Origin: an uncultured Burkholderiales bacterium
GTDB taxonomy: Bacteria; Pseudomonadota; Gammaproteobacteria; Burkholderiales; Burkholderiaceae_E
Assembly (NCBI GenBank): GCA_903831925.1
Contig: CAIKZV010000188.1
Span: forward strand, 1-12,922
Length of the DNA: 12,922 bases
Reading direction: 5' to 3'
How positions within the stretch are numbered: position 1 is the stretch's first letter; the number at the start of each line of letters is the position of its first letter. The notes under the pieces are model-generated. The model saw nothing but the letters and a program-made list of their open reading frames with translations. It made no database searches and was not told the origin of the DNA. The position numbers were made by a program, and so were the translations under genes. Positions 1 to 8,000 of the stretch are shown here, one piece after another.

Positions 1-1515
1 AGCATGAGCGGCCTCGCTCTGTAGCGTCGAGGCGACACCGAAGAGCGTCGGCAAGGTCTCTTCCTCCAGCCCGAACCAGTTCGGACGACTCGCCTTGAGC
101 GCGCGGGCGACCAGCTTCTGGGGATCGGGCGATTGCCAGTCCTCCGGCACACGCTGTCCATCGCAGACACCCAGAATCGGCAACTTCTGGCGAATCGCGC
201 AGTCGAGGGCACCGCCGATGCGGGCCGCCTCATCGAGCTTCGTGAAGATGACCCCGTGCGACTTGCGGGCCTGATAGGCACGCAGCGACTCATCGATGGT
301 CTCGGCCTGCGCGGCGCTGCTGGCCACCACCACATGGCGGATCTCTTCGCGAGACAGGGTGGCAAGCAGATTGCGGATGCGCTCGTCACGATGCCCCATG
401 CCGACGGTGTCGATCAGGACCAGCTGACGGCTGGTGCGAAGCCGCAGCAGATCATTGAGCGCCGCCGCGTCGTGGGCGATATGGACCGGCACACCGAGGA
501 TGCGCCCGAATGCGCGCAGCTGGTCGTGGGCGCCGAGTCGATAGGTATCGACCGTGATCAGCGCAACCGACTGCGGGCCGTACTTCAGCACATGCCGCGA
601 AGCGAGCTTGGCGGTGGTCGTGGTCTTGCCCACACCGGTGGGACCGATCAGGGCATAGACGCCACCGGCTTCAAACGTCTCGGAATCGGGCAGGCATCGC
701 AGATTGCGGGCCAGCACCTTTGCGAGCCATTGCGTGGCGCGGGCTGCCGTGCCGTCCTGCGGAAAGTGCGAGACCAGCGAGCGAGCAAGCTTGAGCGAAA
801 AACCGCTCTCGACCATGGTTCGCAGCATCTGGCCCTGGACCGGATCGCGGGCAACGCCATCGAACCAGCGCATGGCTTCGAACTGACTGGTGATCATGCC
901 CTTGAGCGCCTGCAGTTCGGCCACCAATGCCTCGGAGGAGTGAGCGGGTCCGATGATCGGCGGCACCGGCGAGCCGGTGTGACGGCGGGAGTGCGAGGCA
1001 GCCTGCTCCCGCGCTGCGGGCCGTTTGGCGGCCGCGGCATTGAGCGAGGCGCCAAGCGAATCGGCAGCCGAGCCGAAGCCGGAGGTCGATGCACTCGGTG
1101 CTGCAGCGGCGCGCTGCGGCGCCGGGGCCCGTTGCCGAACCGGCGCCGCGGAGGCCTCGGCAAGCGGCGCGACCGGCTCGGGCAAGGCCACCGGCGGGCG
1201 ACTGCGATCGCGCAGGCGCTGGCGAACATAGTCCTGGAACGAGACCGTGCTCATCGGCGGCGGCGCAGGCGTGTCACGCCCCGAGCGGCCTTGTGCTGCG
1301 CTCATCGGCTCATGAGCGAAGTCATCGGACTCGTGGGCATCGGCAGACTCGGCGAATCCGTCGATGTCGTTAAGCGCTTCCGGCACCGCGGCCAGCAGCT
1401 CGATGCCTTCGGCGCACGGCCGATTGGCGAGCACGAGTGCATCCGGGCCCAGGGTGTCGCGCAGTTTGCGCATGGCTTCGCGCGAGGTGCGCCCGACAAA
1501 TCGCTTCACGTTCAT
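1..1515 (-). CDS. flhF: Flagellar SRP-family GTPase FlhF, 5' part (C-terminus beyond left edge)
   Basis: FlhF is an SRP-type GTPase that acts at the inner membrane in flagellar placement and early assembly. The reverse strand stays open for 505 codons from ATG at 1515 and leaves the window without a stop. It begins MNVKRFVGRTSREAMRKLR, the usual basic FlhF N-terminus, followed by a long Ala/Pro-rich linker (about residues 75-190) and then the NG domain. Motifs seen: P-loop GPTGVGKT at 291-298, VDTYRLGAHDQL from 322, G3 motif DTVGMG at D369 (Val where SRP54 usually has Ala) and TKLDEA at 425-430. The start overlaps the flhA stop as ATGA, and a GGAG lies 7 bases upstream. FlhG and FliA usually follow and would lie outside the window. 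Identity is secure; only the last few dozen residues are missing. Confidence 0.95.
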   Translation of the reverse strand, partial: MNVKRFVGRTSREAMRKLRDTLGPDALVLANRPCAEGIELLAAVPEALNDIDGFAESADAHESDDFAHEPMSAAQGRSGRDTPAPPPMSTVSFQDYVRQRLRDRSRPPVALPEPVAPLAEASAAPVRQRAPAPQRAAAAPSASTSGFGSAADSLGASLNAAAAKRPAAREQAASHSRRHTGSPVPPIIGPAHSSEALVAELQALKGMITSQFEAMRWFDGVARDPVQGQMLRTMVESGFSLKLARSLVSHFPQDGTAARATQWLAKVLARNLRCLPDSETFEAGGVYALIGPTGVGKTTTTAKLASRHVLKYGPQSVALITVDTYRLGAHDQLRAFGRILGVPVHIAHDAAALNDLLRLRTSRQLVLIDTVGMGHRDERIRNLLATLSREEIRHVVVASSAAQAETIDESLRAYQARKSHGVIFTKLDEAARIGGALDCAIRQKLPILGVCDGQRVPEDWQSPDPQKLVARALKASRPNWFGLEEETLPTLFGVASTLQSEAAHA

Positions 1516-3596
1516 GTCGCGTCTCCGATGATCCGACCAATCCGGATCGAGTGCGTATCAGGGATTTCAGCGTGCGCCAGCACGCGCAGCCGCGGCGCGG
1601 CCTTCTTCAGCAACCGCGCAACCGGCACGCGGATTCGATCGGGAACCAGCAGGCATGCCGGCAGGCCGGCGTCCTCCTGGCGACCGGCAGCATCGGCCGC
1701 CGCTTTGACCACCAGGTCAGCCACACCCGGCTCGAGCGCACCGGGCGCACCCGGTGCAAGCGCCTGCGCGAGCAGGTTCTCGAGGTTGGGATCAAAAGCA
1801 ATGACCTCGAGCTCGCGGGCCGGGCCGTAAATCTGGTCGATGATCGCCGGCGCGAGCGCAACCCGCACCTCGCGCGTCAGCTCGGACGCATCCTGCGAAC
1901 GCGGCGCCTGCTCGGCCATGCTCTCGACGATGGTGCGCAGGTCGCGGATATGGATCGAGTCGTCGAGCAGGTTCTGCAGCACCTTTTGCAGCACCGCCAG
2001 CGGCAACTGCTTGGGCACCAGTTCTTCGGCGAGCTTGCCGGCGTATTTGCCCAGATGATCGAGGAGCTGCTGCGCCTCGACCCGACCGAGCAGCTTGCTC
2101 GCATGCACACCCATCAGATGATTGAGATGGGTGGCGATCACGGTGGCCGCATCGACAACCGTATAGCCCGCCATCTGAGCCTCATCGCGACGCGCCTCAT
2201 CGATCCAGATCGCCGGCAGACCGAAGGCCGGATCCTGCGTGGGTGTACCGGCAAGCTGCAGCATTGCATGGCCGGGGTTGATCGCCAGGCATCGATCCGG
2301 GAAGGACTCGCCCTCGCCCACGATCGCGCCCTTGATCGTGACGCGATACGAATTCGGCCGCAGCTCCAGGTTGTCCTTGATATGCACCGCCGGCGGCAGA
2401 AAGCCGATCTCGGTGGCGAACTTCTTGCGCACGCCCTTGATGCGGGTGAGCAGATCACTGGCTTCGCTGCGCTCGATCATCGGAATCAGCCGATAGCCGA
2501 CTTCCAGGCCGAGCACATCGACCGGCGTCACATCTTCCCAGCTGGCCTCGCCGGTGTTGGGCTGCACCGGCGCCTCTTCCGGTTTGGCAGCGAGCGCGGC
2601 CTGCGCGGCGTTGCGCTTGGTCATCCAGTTGGCCGCCCAGCCGCAGGCGCCCGCCAGCATCAGGAAGGCCAGATGCGGCATGCCCGGGATGATGCCCAGC
2701 AGGCCCAGCACGCCGGCGGTCAAGCCAAGCGCGAGCGGCGTGGAGAACAGCTGCTTGCCGACCTGGTCGCCGATATCTTCTTCATCACCCACCCGCGACA
2801 CGATCAGGCCGGCCGCCAGCGAAATGATCAATGACGGGATCTGCGCGACCAGCGCATCGCCCACCGCCAGCAGGACATAGTTGGACAGGGCCTGCTCGAT
2901 CGGCAGATTGTGCTGCAACAGCCCGATCGCCAGACCACCCAGAATATTGACCACCAGGATCAGAATGGCCGCCACCGCGTCACCGCGAACGAACTTCGAG
3001 GCGCCGTCCATCGAACCGAAAAAGTCGGCTTCCTGACCGACTTCCTTGCGGCGCTTGCGCGCTTCTTTCTCGTCGATCAGGCCGGCATTCAGATCGGCGT
3101 CGATCGCCATCTGCTTGCCGGGCATCGCATCGAGGGCGAATCGTGCCGACACCTCAGCGATCCGGCCGGCACCCTTGGTGACCACCACAAAGTTGATCAC
3201 CGTCAGAATCGTGAAAACGATCAGACCGACCGCGAAGTTGCCACCGATCAGGAAGTGCGCGAAGGCCTCGATCACCTTGCCGGCCGCATCCGGGCCGGTA
3301 TGGCCGTACATCAGCACCGCGCGTGTCGAGGCCACATTCAAGCCGAGTCTCAGCATGGTGGTGATCAGCAGCACCGTCGGGAAGGCCGCGAACTCGAGCG
3401 GCTTGATGGTGTAGGCCGACACCAGCAGCACGATCAGCGCCACCGCAATGTTGAAGCTGAAGAAGACGTCGAGCAGGAACGACGGCAGCGGCAGCACCAG
3501 CATCGACAGCAGGAGCATGATCAGCACCGGCGGCCCAAGCGCGCGCAGTGCCGGCATCGGGAACGGCAGCCATGAAGGTTGCACGCGGGTGTTCAT
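1512..3596 (-). CDS. flhA: Flagellar export gate protein FlhA
   Basis: FlhA is the large subunit of the flagellar type III export gate; it couples the proton gradient to export and docks chaperone-substrate complexes. At 694 residues it has the normal length. The N-terminal half is very hydrophobic, with about eight membrane segments (first near residues 20-40). The family signature runs from RFALDAMPGKQMAIDADL at about residue 152 to the charged EKEARKRRKEVGQE loop. The C-terminal cytosolic domain (from about 345) includes the conserved stretch around VDAATVIATHLNHL. The start overlaps the flhB stop as ATGA, and an AGGAG inside the end of flhB is placed 9 bases upstream. The stop overlaps the flhF start the same way, so flhB-flhA-flhF are translationally coupled. 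No defect is seen. Confidence 0.97.
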   Translation of the reverse strand: MNTRVQPSWLPFPMPALRALGPPVLIMLLLSMLVLPLPSFLLDVFFSFNIAVALIVLLVSAYTIKPLEFAAFPTVLLITTMLRLGLNVASTRAVLMYGHTGPDAAGKVIEAFAHFLIGGNFAVGLIVFTILTVINFVVVTKGAGRIAEVSARFALDAMPGKQMAIDADLNAGLIDEKEARKRRKEVGQEADFFGSMDGASKFVRGDAVAAILILVVNILGGLAIGLLQHNLPIEQALSNYVLLAVGDALVAQIPSLIISLAAGLIVSRVGDEEDIGDQVGKQLFSTPLALGLTAGVLGLLGIIPGMPHLAFLMLAGACGWAANWMTKRNAAQAALAAKPEEAPVQPNTGEASWEDVTPVDVLGLEVGYRLIPMIERSEASDLLTRIKGVRKKFATEIGFLPPAVHIKDNLELRPNSYRVTIKGAIVGEGESFPDRCLAINPGHAMLQLAGTPTQDPAFGLPAIWIDEARRDEAQMAGYTVVDAATVIATHLNHLMGVHASKLLGRVEAQQLLDHLGKYAGKLAEELVPKQLPLAVLQKVLQNLLDDSIHIRDLRTIVESMAEQAPRSQDASELTREVRVALAPAIIDQIYGPARELEVIAFDPNLENLLAQALAPGAPGALEPGVADLVVKAAADAAGRQEDAGLPACLLVPDRIRVPVARLLKKAAPRLRVLAHAEIPDTHSIRIGRIIGDAT

Positions 3597-4738
3597 CGAT
3601 CAGTCTCCTGGGGGTCCATCCCTTTCGGGACCGCAATGCCGGGCTCGCGCGGACGCGCTCCGCCGCCGTCGAGGTGCTGCTGCAGCTGATAGACCCAGGC
3701 AAGCACCTGTGCCACCGCCGAATACAGCACCGCCGGAATTTCCTGTTCGAGCTCGACGTGTTTGAAGAGCGCCCGCGCAAGGGGTGGGGCTTCGAGCATC
3801 GGCACACCCGACTCGGCGGCGATTTCGCGAATCCTTGCCGCCAGCAGATCGGCGCCCTTGGCAATCACCCGCGGCGCGCCCAGACCCGACTCGTCATACT
3901 TGAGTGCCACCGCAAAGTGGGTCGGGTTGGTCACCACCACGCTGGCAGACGGCACCGCAGCCAGCATCCGACCCCGCGACATTTCACGCTGACGCTGGCG
4001 GATCTTGGCCTTGATATGCGGGTCGCCTTCAGACTGGCGGAACTCCTCCTTGGCTTCCTGAGCGGTCATGCGCAGTTTCTTGTGATGGCGCCAGACCTGC
4101 AGCGGACCGTCGATGAAGGCCACCGCAATGACCACTGCGCACACAGCCAGCATGCCGGAACGCAGATCGGCACCGGCAGTCGCGAGCGCTGCCGGCAGGG
4201 GCATTCCGGCATAGGACGCATAGCGACCGAGGCTGCCGTAGGCATTGCATCCGCCGACCGTACCGACCGCGGCCGCAATCACCGCGAGCTTGCTCACATC
4301 GATCAGCGAATCGAACGAGAACAATCGCGCAATGCCCGCCATCGGATCGATCTTGGAGAAATTCGGACCGACGACCTTCATGCTGAAAATAACGCCGCCG
4401 ACCGCCATCGTGGCCAGCACGCCTGCCAGAACCGGGGCAATCAGCAGGGGCAGCGTGGCCCAGAAGGCTTCGTTGAAGCTGGCGGCCGCAAAACTCAAGG
4501 CCGCCTTCGGCTCGCGAGCGACCACGCGATCGAAATGCAGACCATTGCGCATCAGGGCGAGCGTGCGATCGGCGTACTGCGGCCCGTACATGGCGACGGT
4601 GGCGATCGCCGCCAGCAGCGCAGCCGCGTGCGATGCCTCGCGCGAGCGAGGAATCTGGCCATTTTCGCGCGCCTCGCGCAGCTTCCGCTCAGAGGCGGGT
4701 AACTGCCGTTCGTCGCTATCGTCTGAAGTTTGAGCCAT
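3593..4738 (-). CDS. flhB: Flagellar export switch protein FlhB
   Basis: FlhB sits in the inner membrane next to FlhA and switches export from hook-type to filament-type substrates. The 381-residue length is typical. The N-terminus (DSDERQLPASERKLREARENGQIPRSRE, split around residues 8-33) is the classic cytosolic lead-in, followed by four hydrophobic segments to about residue 210. A charged linker (RQSEGDPHIKAKIRQRQREM) leads to the self-cleaving NPTH motif, N271-P272-T273-H274, which is intact, so normal specificity switching is expected. Only a weak Shine-Dalgarno is visible upstream. The 181-base gap to cheZ suggests that flhB starts its own transcription unit, but I could not identify a convincing promoter. 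In this group FlhDC would be the expected activator. Confidence 0.97.
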   Translation of the reverse strand: MAQTSDDSDERQLPASERKLREARENGQIPRSREASHAAALLAAIATVAMYGPQYADRTLALMRNGLHFDRVVAREPKAALSFAAASFNEAFWATLPLLIAPVLAGVLATMAVGGVIFSMKVVGPNFSKIDPMAGIARLFSFDSLIDVSKLAVIAAAVGTVGGCNAYGSLGRYASYAGMPLPAALATAGADLRSGMLAVCAVVIAVAFIDGPLQVWRHHKKLRMTAQEAKEEFRQSEGDPHIKAKIRQRQREMSRGRMLAAVPSASVVVTNPTHFAVALKYDESGLGAPRVIAKGADLLAARIREIAAESGVPMLEAPPLARALFKHVELEQEIPAVLYSAVAQVLAWVYQLQQHLDGGGARPREPGIAVPKGMDPQETDR

Positions 4739-4835
4739 GATTGCCGAAAGAGATCCTGTAGGGGATTCTCCGGCCGATCATCACGGCCTAAGCCCCGAAT
4801 AACAGGACTTGAACCGGGCTCTTTGCCGCGGTCAG

Positions 4836-4854
4836 CCGCCCTGCGGGCGGTTTT
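4836..4854 (+). terminator. Hairpin with T-run, reading on the plus strand, in the cheZ-flhB gap
   Basis: A perfect 6-bp stem (CCGCCC, loop TGC, GGGCGG) is followed by TTTT on the plus strand. No plus-strand gene lies upstream, so it would stop only antisense transcription. On the strand of cheZ and flhB the stem is preceded, not followed, by the homopolymer, so it is not a standard terminator there. It may act as an mRNA hairpin between the two genes. Confidence 0.4.
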
Positions 4855-4888
4855 CGGTCATGGATGGTTGGCCGCAAGGGCCTGAGAT

Positions 4889-4906
4889 GCTCGACGAATG
4901 TCGAGC
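4889..4906 (-). repeat. Perfect inverted repeat just downstream of cheZ
   Basis: A 7-bp perfect stem, GCTCGAC/GTCGAGC with a 4-base loop, lies 13 bases after the cheZ stop. No T-run follows it on the minus strand. It could protect the 3' end of the cheZ message or take part in factor-dependent termination; that role is inferred from position only. Confidence 0.45.
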
Positions 4907-4919
4907 CGAAATGCCGGAC

Positions 4920-5582
4920 TCAGAAGCCCAGCGACTCGAGCAGATTGTCGACTTGAGCCTGATCGGTGACGACGTCCGAGCGGCCGTCAGTACTCACCAC
5001 CGGGCCGTCGAGATCATCGGTCCGGATGCATGGCGCGGCGGAACCAGCAGGCGCCGCCGCGGGTGTGATTGCCTGGGCCAACGCAACCGCCCCATCGACC
5101 CGATCGGCCTCATCGTGCGGGGTGCTGTCAATCAGCAATTGCACGAGCTGTGTCTCAAGCGATTGCGCCAGCGCGACCACCTTGCGGATCACCTGACCGG
5201 TCAGATCGTGAAAATCCTGGGCCAGCATGATGTCGGTGAGCTGGGCATCGGCACGCGACGCCGACTGCCCGACTTCGCCCAGGAAACACATCAGTTTTCC
5301 GGAAGCCACCGCCGAGACCGGATCGCGTCGCAAGACGTCGGCCATCTCGATGGCACCGCTGGACAGTTTCGCCAGCTCGAGCTTGGTCTCGTCCACGCCA
5401 TTGAGGACCTTCTCGGCCGCTTCACCGGTCAGGCGCGAAATGTAGGACAGTCGCGAGCGGGCATCGGGCAATGAGCCCACAGCCGATTCGAGATCACGGT
5501 CGTAGCCGAGCTCACGAAGCGCATCGTGAAGCTGTCGGGTGAGGCGTCCGACATTGACATAGAGTGCGTCGTCTTCTTTCAT
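4920..5582 (-). CDS. cheZ: CheY-P phosphatase CheZ
   Basis: CheZ dephosphorylates CheY-P and so ends the tumble or reversal signal. I chose the ATG at 5582, giving 220 residues, close to the 214 of E. coli. The longer open frame to 5690 would run back into cheY coding sequence. The protein is mostly helical. The catalytic stretch AQDFHDLTGQVIRK carries the two key residues, D126 and Q130, equivalent to E. coli D143 and Q147. The C-terminal CheY-binding tail QVDNLLESLGF is intact and ends exactly at the stop. The region before it (AITPAAAPAGSAAP) is the flexible linker typical of the family. The gene begins 17 bases after the cheY stop, so the two form one transcription unit. Confidence 0.95.
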   Translation of the reverse strand: MKEDDALYVNVGRLTRQLHDALRELGYDRDLESAVGSLPDARSRLSYISRLTGEAAEKVLNGVDETKLELAKLSSGAIEMADVLRRDPVSAVASGKLMCFLGEVGQSASRADAQLTDIMLAQDFHDLTGQVIRKVVALAQSLETQLVQLLIDSTPHDEADRVDGAVALAQAITPAAAPAGSAAPCIRTDDLDGPVVSTDGRSDVVTDQAQVDNLLESLGF

Positions 5583-5599
5583 GGTCAGGGCCTGCCCAC

Positions 5600-5989
5600 T
5601 CACTTGGCCTGCTTGTCGAGGATTTTCTGAACCTTTTCCTCGAGCGTGGCTTTGGTGAAGGGCTTGACGATATAGCCCGATGCGCCCCATTGCGCGGCCG
5701 ACACGATGTCTTCCTTGCGAGCCTCGGCGGTCACCATCAGCACCGGCAGGCCCTTGAGCTCGGCATCGGCCCGAATCGACTTGAGGAGCTCAAAGCCGTT
5801 CATGTTCGGCATGTTGATGTCCGAGACCACGAAGTTGAAATTGCCGCCCTTGAGTTTCGACAAGGCGGACACCCCGTCTTCGGCCTCTTCGGCATTGCCG
5901 AATCCGATCTCCTTGAGAATGTTGCGAACGATCCGACGCATGGTCGAGAAGTCATCAACAATCAGGAACTTCATGTTTTCATTGGACAC
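5600..5989 (-). CDS. cheY: Chemotaxis response regulator CheY (GTG start)
   Basis: CheY is a single-domain receiver: when phosphorylated by CheA it binds the motor switch and changes rotation. It has 129 residues, the same as E. coli CheY. Functional residues seen: acidic pair D12-D13, phosphoacceptor D57 (in SDINMP), T87, Y106 and K109 with P110. Position 58 is Ile, where E. coli has Trp (DWNMP). I take the GTG at 5989 as the start because AGAGGTGA lies just upstream and the length then matches the family. The in-frame ATG at 5974 has no Shine-Dalgarno. The gap to the motB stop is only 3 bases, so translation is probably coupled to motB. cheZ follows directly. Confidence 0.96.
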   Translation of the reverse strand: MSNENMKFLIVDDFSTMRRIVRNILKEIGFGNAEEAEDGVSALSKLKGGNFNFVVSDINMPNMNGFELLKSIRADAELKGLPVLMVTAEARKEDIVSAAQWGASGYIVKPFTKATLEEKVQKILDKQAK

Positions 5990-5992
5990 GGC

Positions 5993-6000
5993 TCACCTCT
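5993..6000 (-). promoter_or_regulatory. Shine-Dalgarno that fixes the cheY GTG start
   Basis: On the minus strand AGAGGTGA ends 3 bases before the GTG at 5989 (about 5 bases from the GAGG core) and overlaps the motB stop codon. It is the strongest ribosome-binding site in the motA-cheZ unit. It supports GTG over the downstream ATG at 5974. Confidence 0.7.
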
Positions 6001-7006
6001 TTGATGCGGTAGGGTCCTGGGCAGCACCCTCGGTTTGTTGCGGCACTTCTGCAACTGGCACTGGCGCCGGCGCCGGAAGCTTTCCGGCATCGATCAGCAC
6101 TTTCTCGAATGCATCGAGGTCGCCGGCCTGCAATTCATTGCCGGTCAGCAGACGCATTTCGGCAAGCTGGTTCATCACCACGATCGAGATCCGCCGGTTG
6201 ACCGGTGCATCCGGATTAGCCGGTTCGTAAGGCACCATTGCCGCCAGGCCAACCACGCGCAAGATTTTGTTTTCGGCGATGCCGCCTGCCACCAGCTCGC
6301 GACGCGAGGCATTGGCCCGGTCAGACGACAGTTCCCAGTTCGAATAGCCGCGGTCACCCCCTGAAAACGGTGACGAGTCGGTATGACCTGACAGGGTGAT
6401 CTTCGAATCGACATCGTTGAGCACCTTGGCGATTTCGCCGAGCAGCTCGCGCATATAGGGCTTGACCACCGTCGAGCCCGAATCGAACATCGGCCGGTTC
6501 TTGTCATCGACGATCTGGATGCGCAGACCATCCGAGGTGATGTCCATCTTGACTTGACTCTTCACATCGCGAAGCCGCGGATTGCGCTCAAGCGACTGTT
6601 CGATCCGCTTCTTGGTGAGTTTGGCCTCTTCGTCGGCAATCCGCTGCATGTCGGCAGCCATGGCCTTGACGGTATAGGTCTTCTTCTCGCTGTCACTACT
6701 ACCGCGCTTGACCTGACCGACGGTGCGGGTGAGATCCTCGCCGCCACCGCGCAGCACGCTCGAACTGTCACCCGACCCCGAGCCGCCCGCCATCGCCACC
6801 TGCAAGGGCGTATTGAAGTAGTCGGCGATGCCGCGCAGATCGCCCTTGGTCGTCGAGCCCAGCAACCACATGAGCAAAAAGAAGGCCATCATCGCGGTCA
6901 CGAAGTCGGCATAGGCAATCTTCCAGGCGCCGCCATGGTGGCCGTGACCACCCTTCTTGATCTTCTTGATGATGATCGGCTGGAGCTTCTTTTCGGCGCC
7001 GGCCAT
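5993..7006 (-). CDS. motB: Flagellar motor stator protein MotB
   Basis: MotB anchors the stator to peptidoglycan and carries the proton-accepting aspartate. It has 337 residues. A short basic cytosolic N-terminus rich in Lys, His and Gly (residues 1-26) precedes the single membrane helix. That helix begins WKIAYADFVTAMMAFF, and D34 matches E. coli D32. The plug region and a periplasmic linker follow. The OmpA-like peptidoglycan-binding domain (about residues 160-290) has LSGHTDSSPF, SSDRANASRREL and NRRISIVV. The Asp, and the absence of Na+-type PomB features, suggest a proton-driven stator. The start lies 3 bases after the motA stop. Confidence 0.96.
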   Translation of the reverse strand: MAGAEKKLQPIIIKKIKKGGHGHHGGAWKIAYADFVTAMMAFFLLMWLLGSTTKGDLRGIADYFNTPLQVAMAGGSGSGDSSSVLRGGGEDLTRTVGQVKRGSSDSEKKTYTVKAMAADMQRIADEEAKLTKKRIEQSLERNPRLRDVKSQVKMDITSDGLRIQIVDDKNRPMFDSGSTVVKPYMRELLGEIAKVLNDVDSKITLSGHTDSSPFSGGDRGYSNWELSSDRANASRRELVAGGIAENKILRVVGLAAMVPYEPANPDAPVNRRISIVVMNQLAEMRLLTGNELQAGDLDAFEKVLIDAGKLPAPAPVPVAEVPQQTEGAAQDPTASKR

Positions 7007-7009
7007 CGC

Positions 7010-7873
7010 TCAGGCCTTCTTCTGCTTGACGTGTGCTTCGAGTTCCTGGAACGAGGGTCGCTCGGTCGAAAAGAGCACCTTGCGTCCGAACTCGACGGCA
7101 ATGGCAGGCGCATAGCCCTGCAGGCTGGCCAGCAGCGTGATCTTCACGCACTGCAGTTCCTTGTGACCTTCATCGGCCTTCTGCTCGAGCAGCTTGGCCA
7201 GCGGGCTCACGAATCCATAGGCCAGCAGAATCCCGAGGAAGGTTCCGACCAGCGCACCCGCAATCATCTGACCGAGCACTGCCGGTGGCTGACCAACCGA
7301 GGCCATGGTCTTGACCACACCCAGCACCGCCGCAACGATGCCGAAAGCCGGCAAGCCGTCACCGACACCCTGGATCGCATTCATCGGCGCATGCGCTTCC
7401 TGGTGATGCGTTTCGATCTCGCCATCCATGAGGTTCTCGATCTCGTGCGAGTTCATGTTCCCCGACACCATCATGCGCAGGTAGTCGGTAATGAACTCCA
7501 CCAGATGATGATCTGCGGAAATATTCGGGAACTTCTGAAAAAGCGGTGAATCGTGGGGGTTTTCAACATCCCCCTCGATCGACATCAGGCCCTCCTTGCG
7601 GGCCTTGGCGAGAATTTCATAGAGCAGCGCCATCAGCTCCATGTAGCGGGGCTTGGTGTATTTGGAACCCTTGAAGAGCGTCGGCACAGCGCCGATCGTG
7701 GCCTTGATGACCTTCGCGCTGTTGCCCACCAGAAAAGCACCAATGGCAGAGCCGCCGATGATCGCCAGCTCGATCGGAGCGGCCTTGATGATCACCGGGA
7801 ACTTGCCCCCTGCGAGCCAATAGCCGCCGAAGACGGCCACCAGCACTACGACATAACCGATGATCACAAACAT
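7010..7873 (-). CDS. motA: Flagellar motor stator protein MotA
   Basis: MotA forms the proton channel with MotB and pushes against FliG. It has 287 residues with four membrane segments: near 1-22 and 33-52, then two more around 172-192 and 200-222. The large cytosolic loop holds R92 (AKARKEG) and E100 (SIEGDVENP), equivalent to E. coli R90 and E98, which interact with FliG. The two channel prolines P175 (GLPAFGIV) and P224 (FVSPLAKLL) match E. coli P173 and P222. It is first in a motA-motB-cheY-cheZ unit and has its own sigma-28 type promoter about 50 bases upstream, so it is probably a late (class III) gene. The Shine-Dalgarno is weak. Confidence 0.97.
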   Translation of the reverse strand: MFVIIGYVVVLVAVFGGYWLAGGKFPVIIKAAPIELAIIGGSAIGAFLVGNSAKVIKATIGAVPTLFKGSKYTKPRYMELMALLYEILAKARKEGLMSIEGDVENPHDSPLFQKFPNISADHHLVEFITDYLRMMVSGNMNSHEIENLMDGEIETHHQEAHAPMNAIQGVGDGLPAFGIVAAVLGVVKTMASVGQPPAVLGQMIAGALVGTFLGILLAYGFVSPLAKLLEQKADEGHKELQCVKITLLASLQGYAPAIAVEFGRKVLFSTERPSFQELEAHVKQKKA

Positions 7874-7919
7874 CTGGGAAGAACCCTCATGGCCGACGCG
7901 CTCTGGCGCTCACATTCAT

Positions 7920-7946
7920 TTTTCGGCGCTGCCCGATTCGACTTGA
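7920..7946 (-). promoter_or_regulatory. Sigma-28 (FliA) promoter for motA
   Basis: On the minus strand TCAAGTCG (7946-7939) is followed by 11 bases and then GCCGAAAA (7927-7920). The FliA consensus is TAAAGTTT-N11-GCCGATAA, so the -10 box matches 7 of 8 and the spacer is exact. Transcription should start about 40 bases before the motA ATG. This fits the known FliA control of motAB in enterics. Confidence 0.75.
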
Positions 7947-7970
7947 GCAGCACAGCCGGCCTTTCGTCGG

Positions 7971-7990
7971 GCACTGCGGCATCGCAGCGC
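7971..7990 (-). repeat. Hairpin between flhC and motA
   Basis: An 8-bp stem with one G-T wobble and a 4-base loop lies 10 bases after the flhC stop on the minus strand. It has no following T-run. It may mark or protect the 3' end of the flhDC message before the motA promoter. I see no standard terminator here. Confidence 0.4.
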
Positions 7991-8000
7991 CGTCGGTCGA

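Noticed and set aside
133..1830. Long plus-strand open frame opposite flhF and the end of flhA
   Set aside because: It is antisense to two clearly recognised genes, has Arg- and Gly-rich shadow composition, and resembles no family. GC-rich codon bias explains it. The same applies to plus-strand frames at 1437-2834, 2910-3575, 3548-4702, 4809-5474 and 6554-7549, and to minus-strand frames under the flagellins (9386-10021, 11324-12205).
4791..4815. tRNA T-arm-like GGTTCAAGTCC on the minus strand
   Set aside because: The five-base stems on both sides do not pair properly and no acceptor, D-arm or anticodon arm can be built. The same bases also resemble a sigma-28 -35 box (TCAAGTCC), but the sequence 11 bases further, GCTTAGGC, is a poor -10 match, so I do not call a promoter for flhB either.
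5583..5690. Upstream extension of cheZ
   Set aside because: It would overlap the last 30 codons of cheY. The ATG at 5582 gives the family length and N-terminus.
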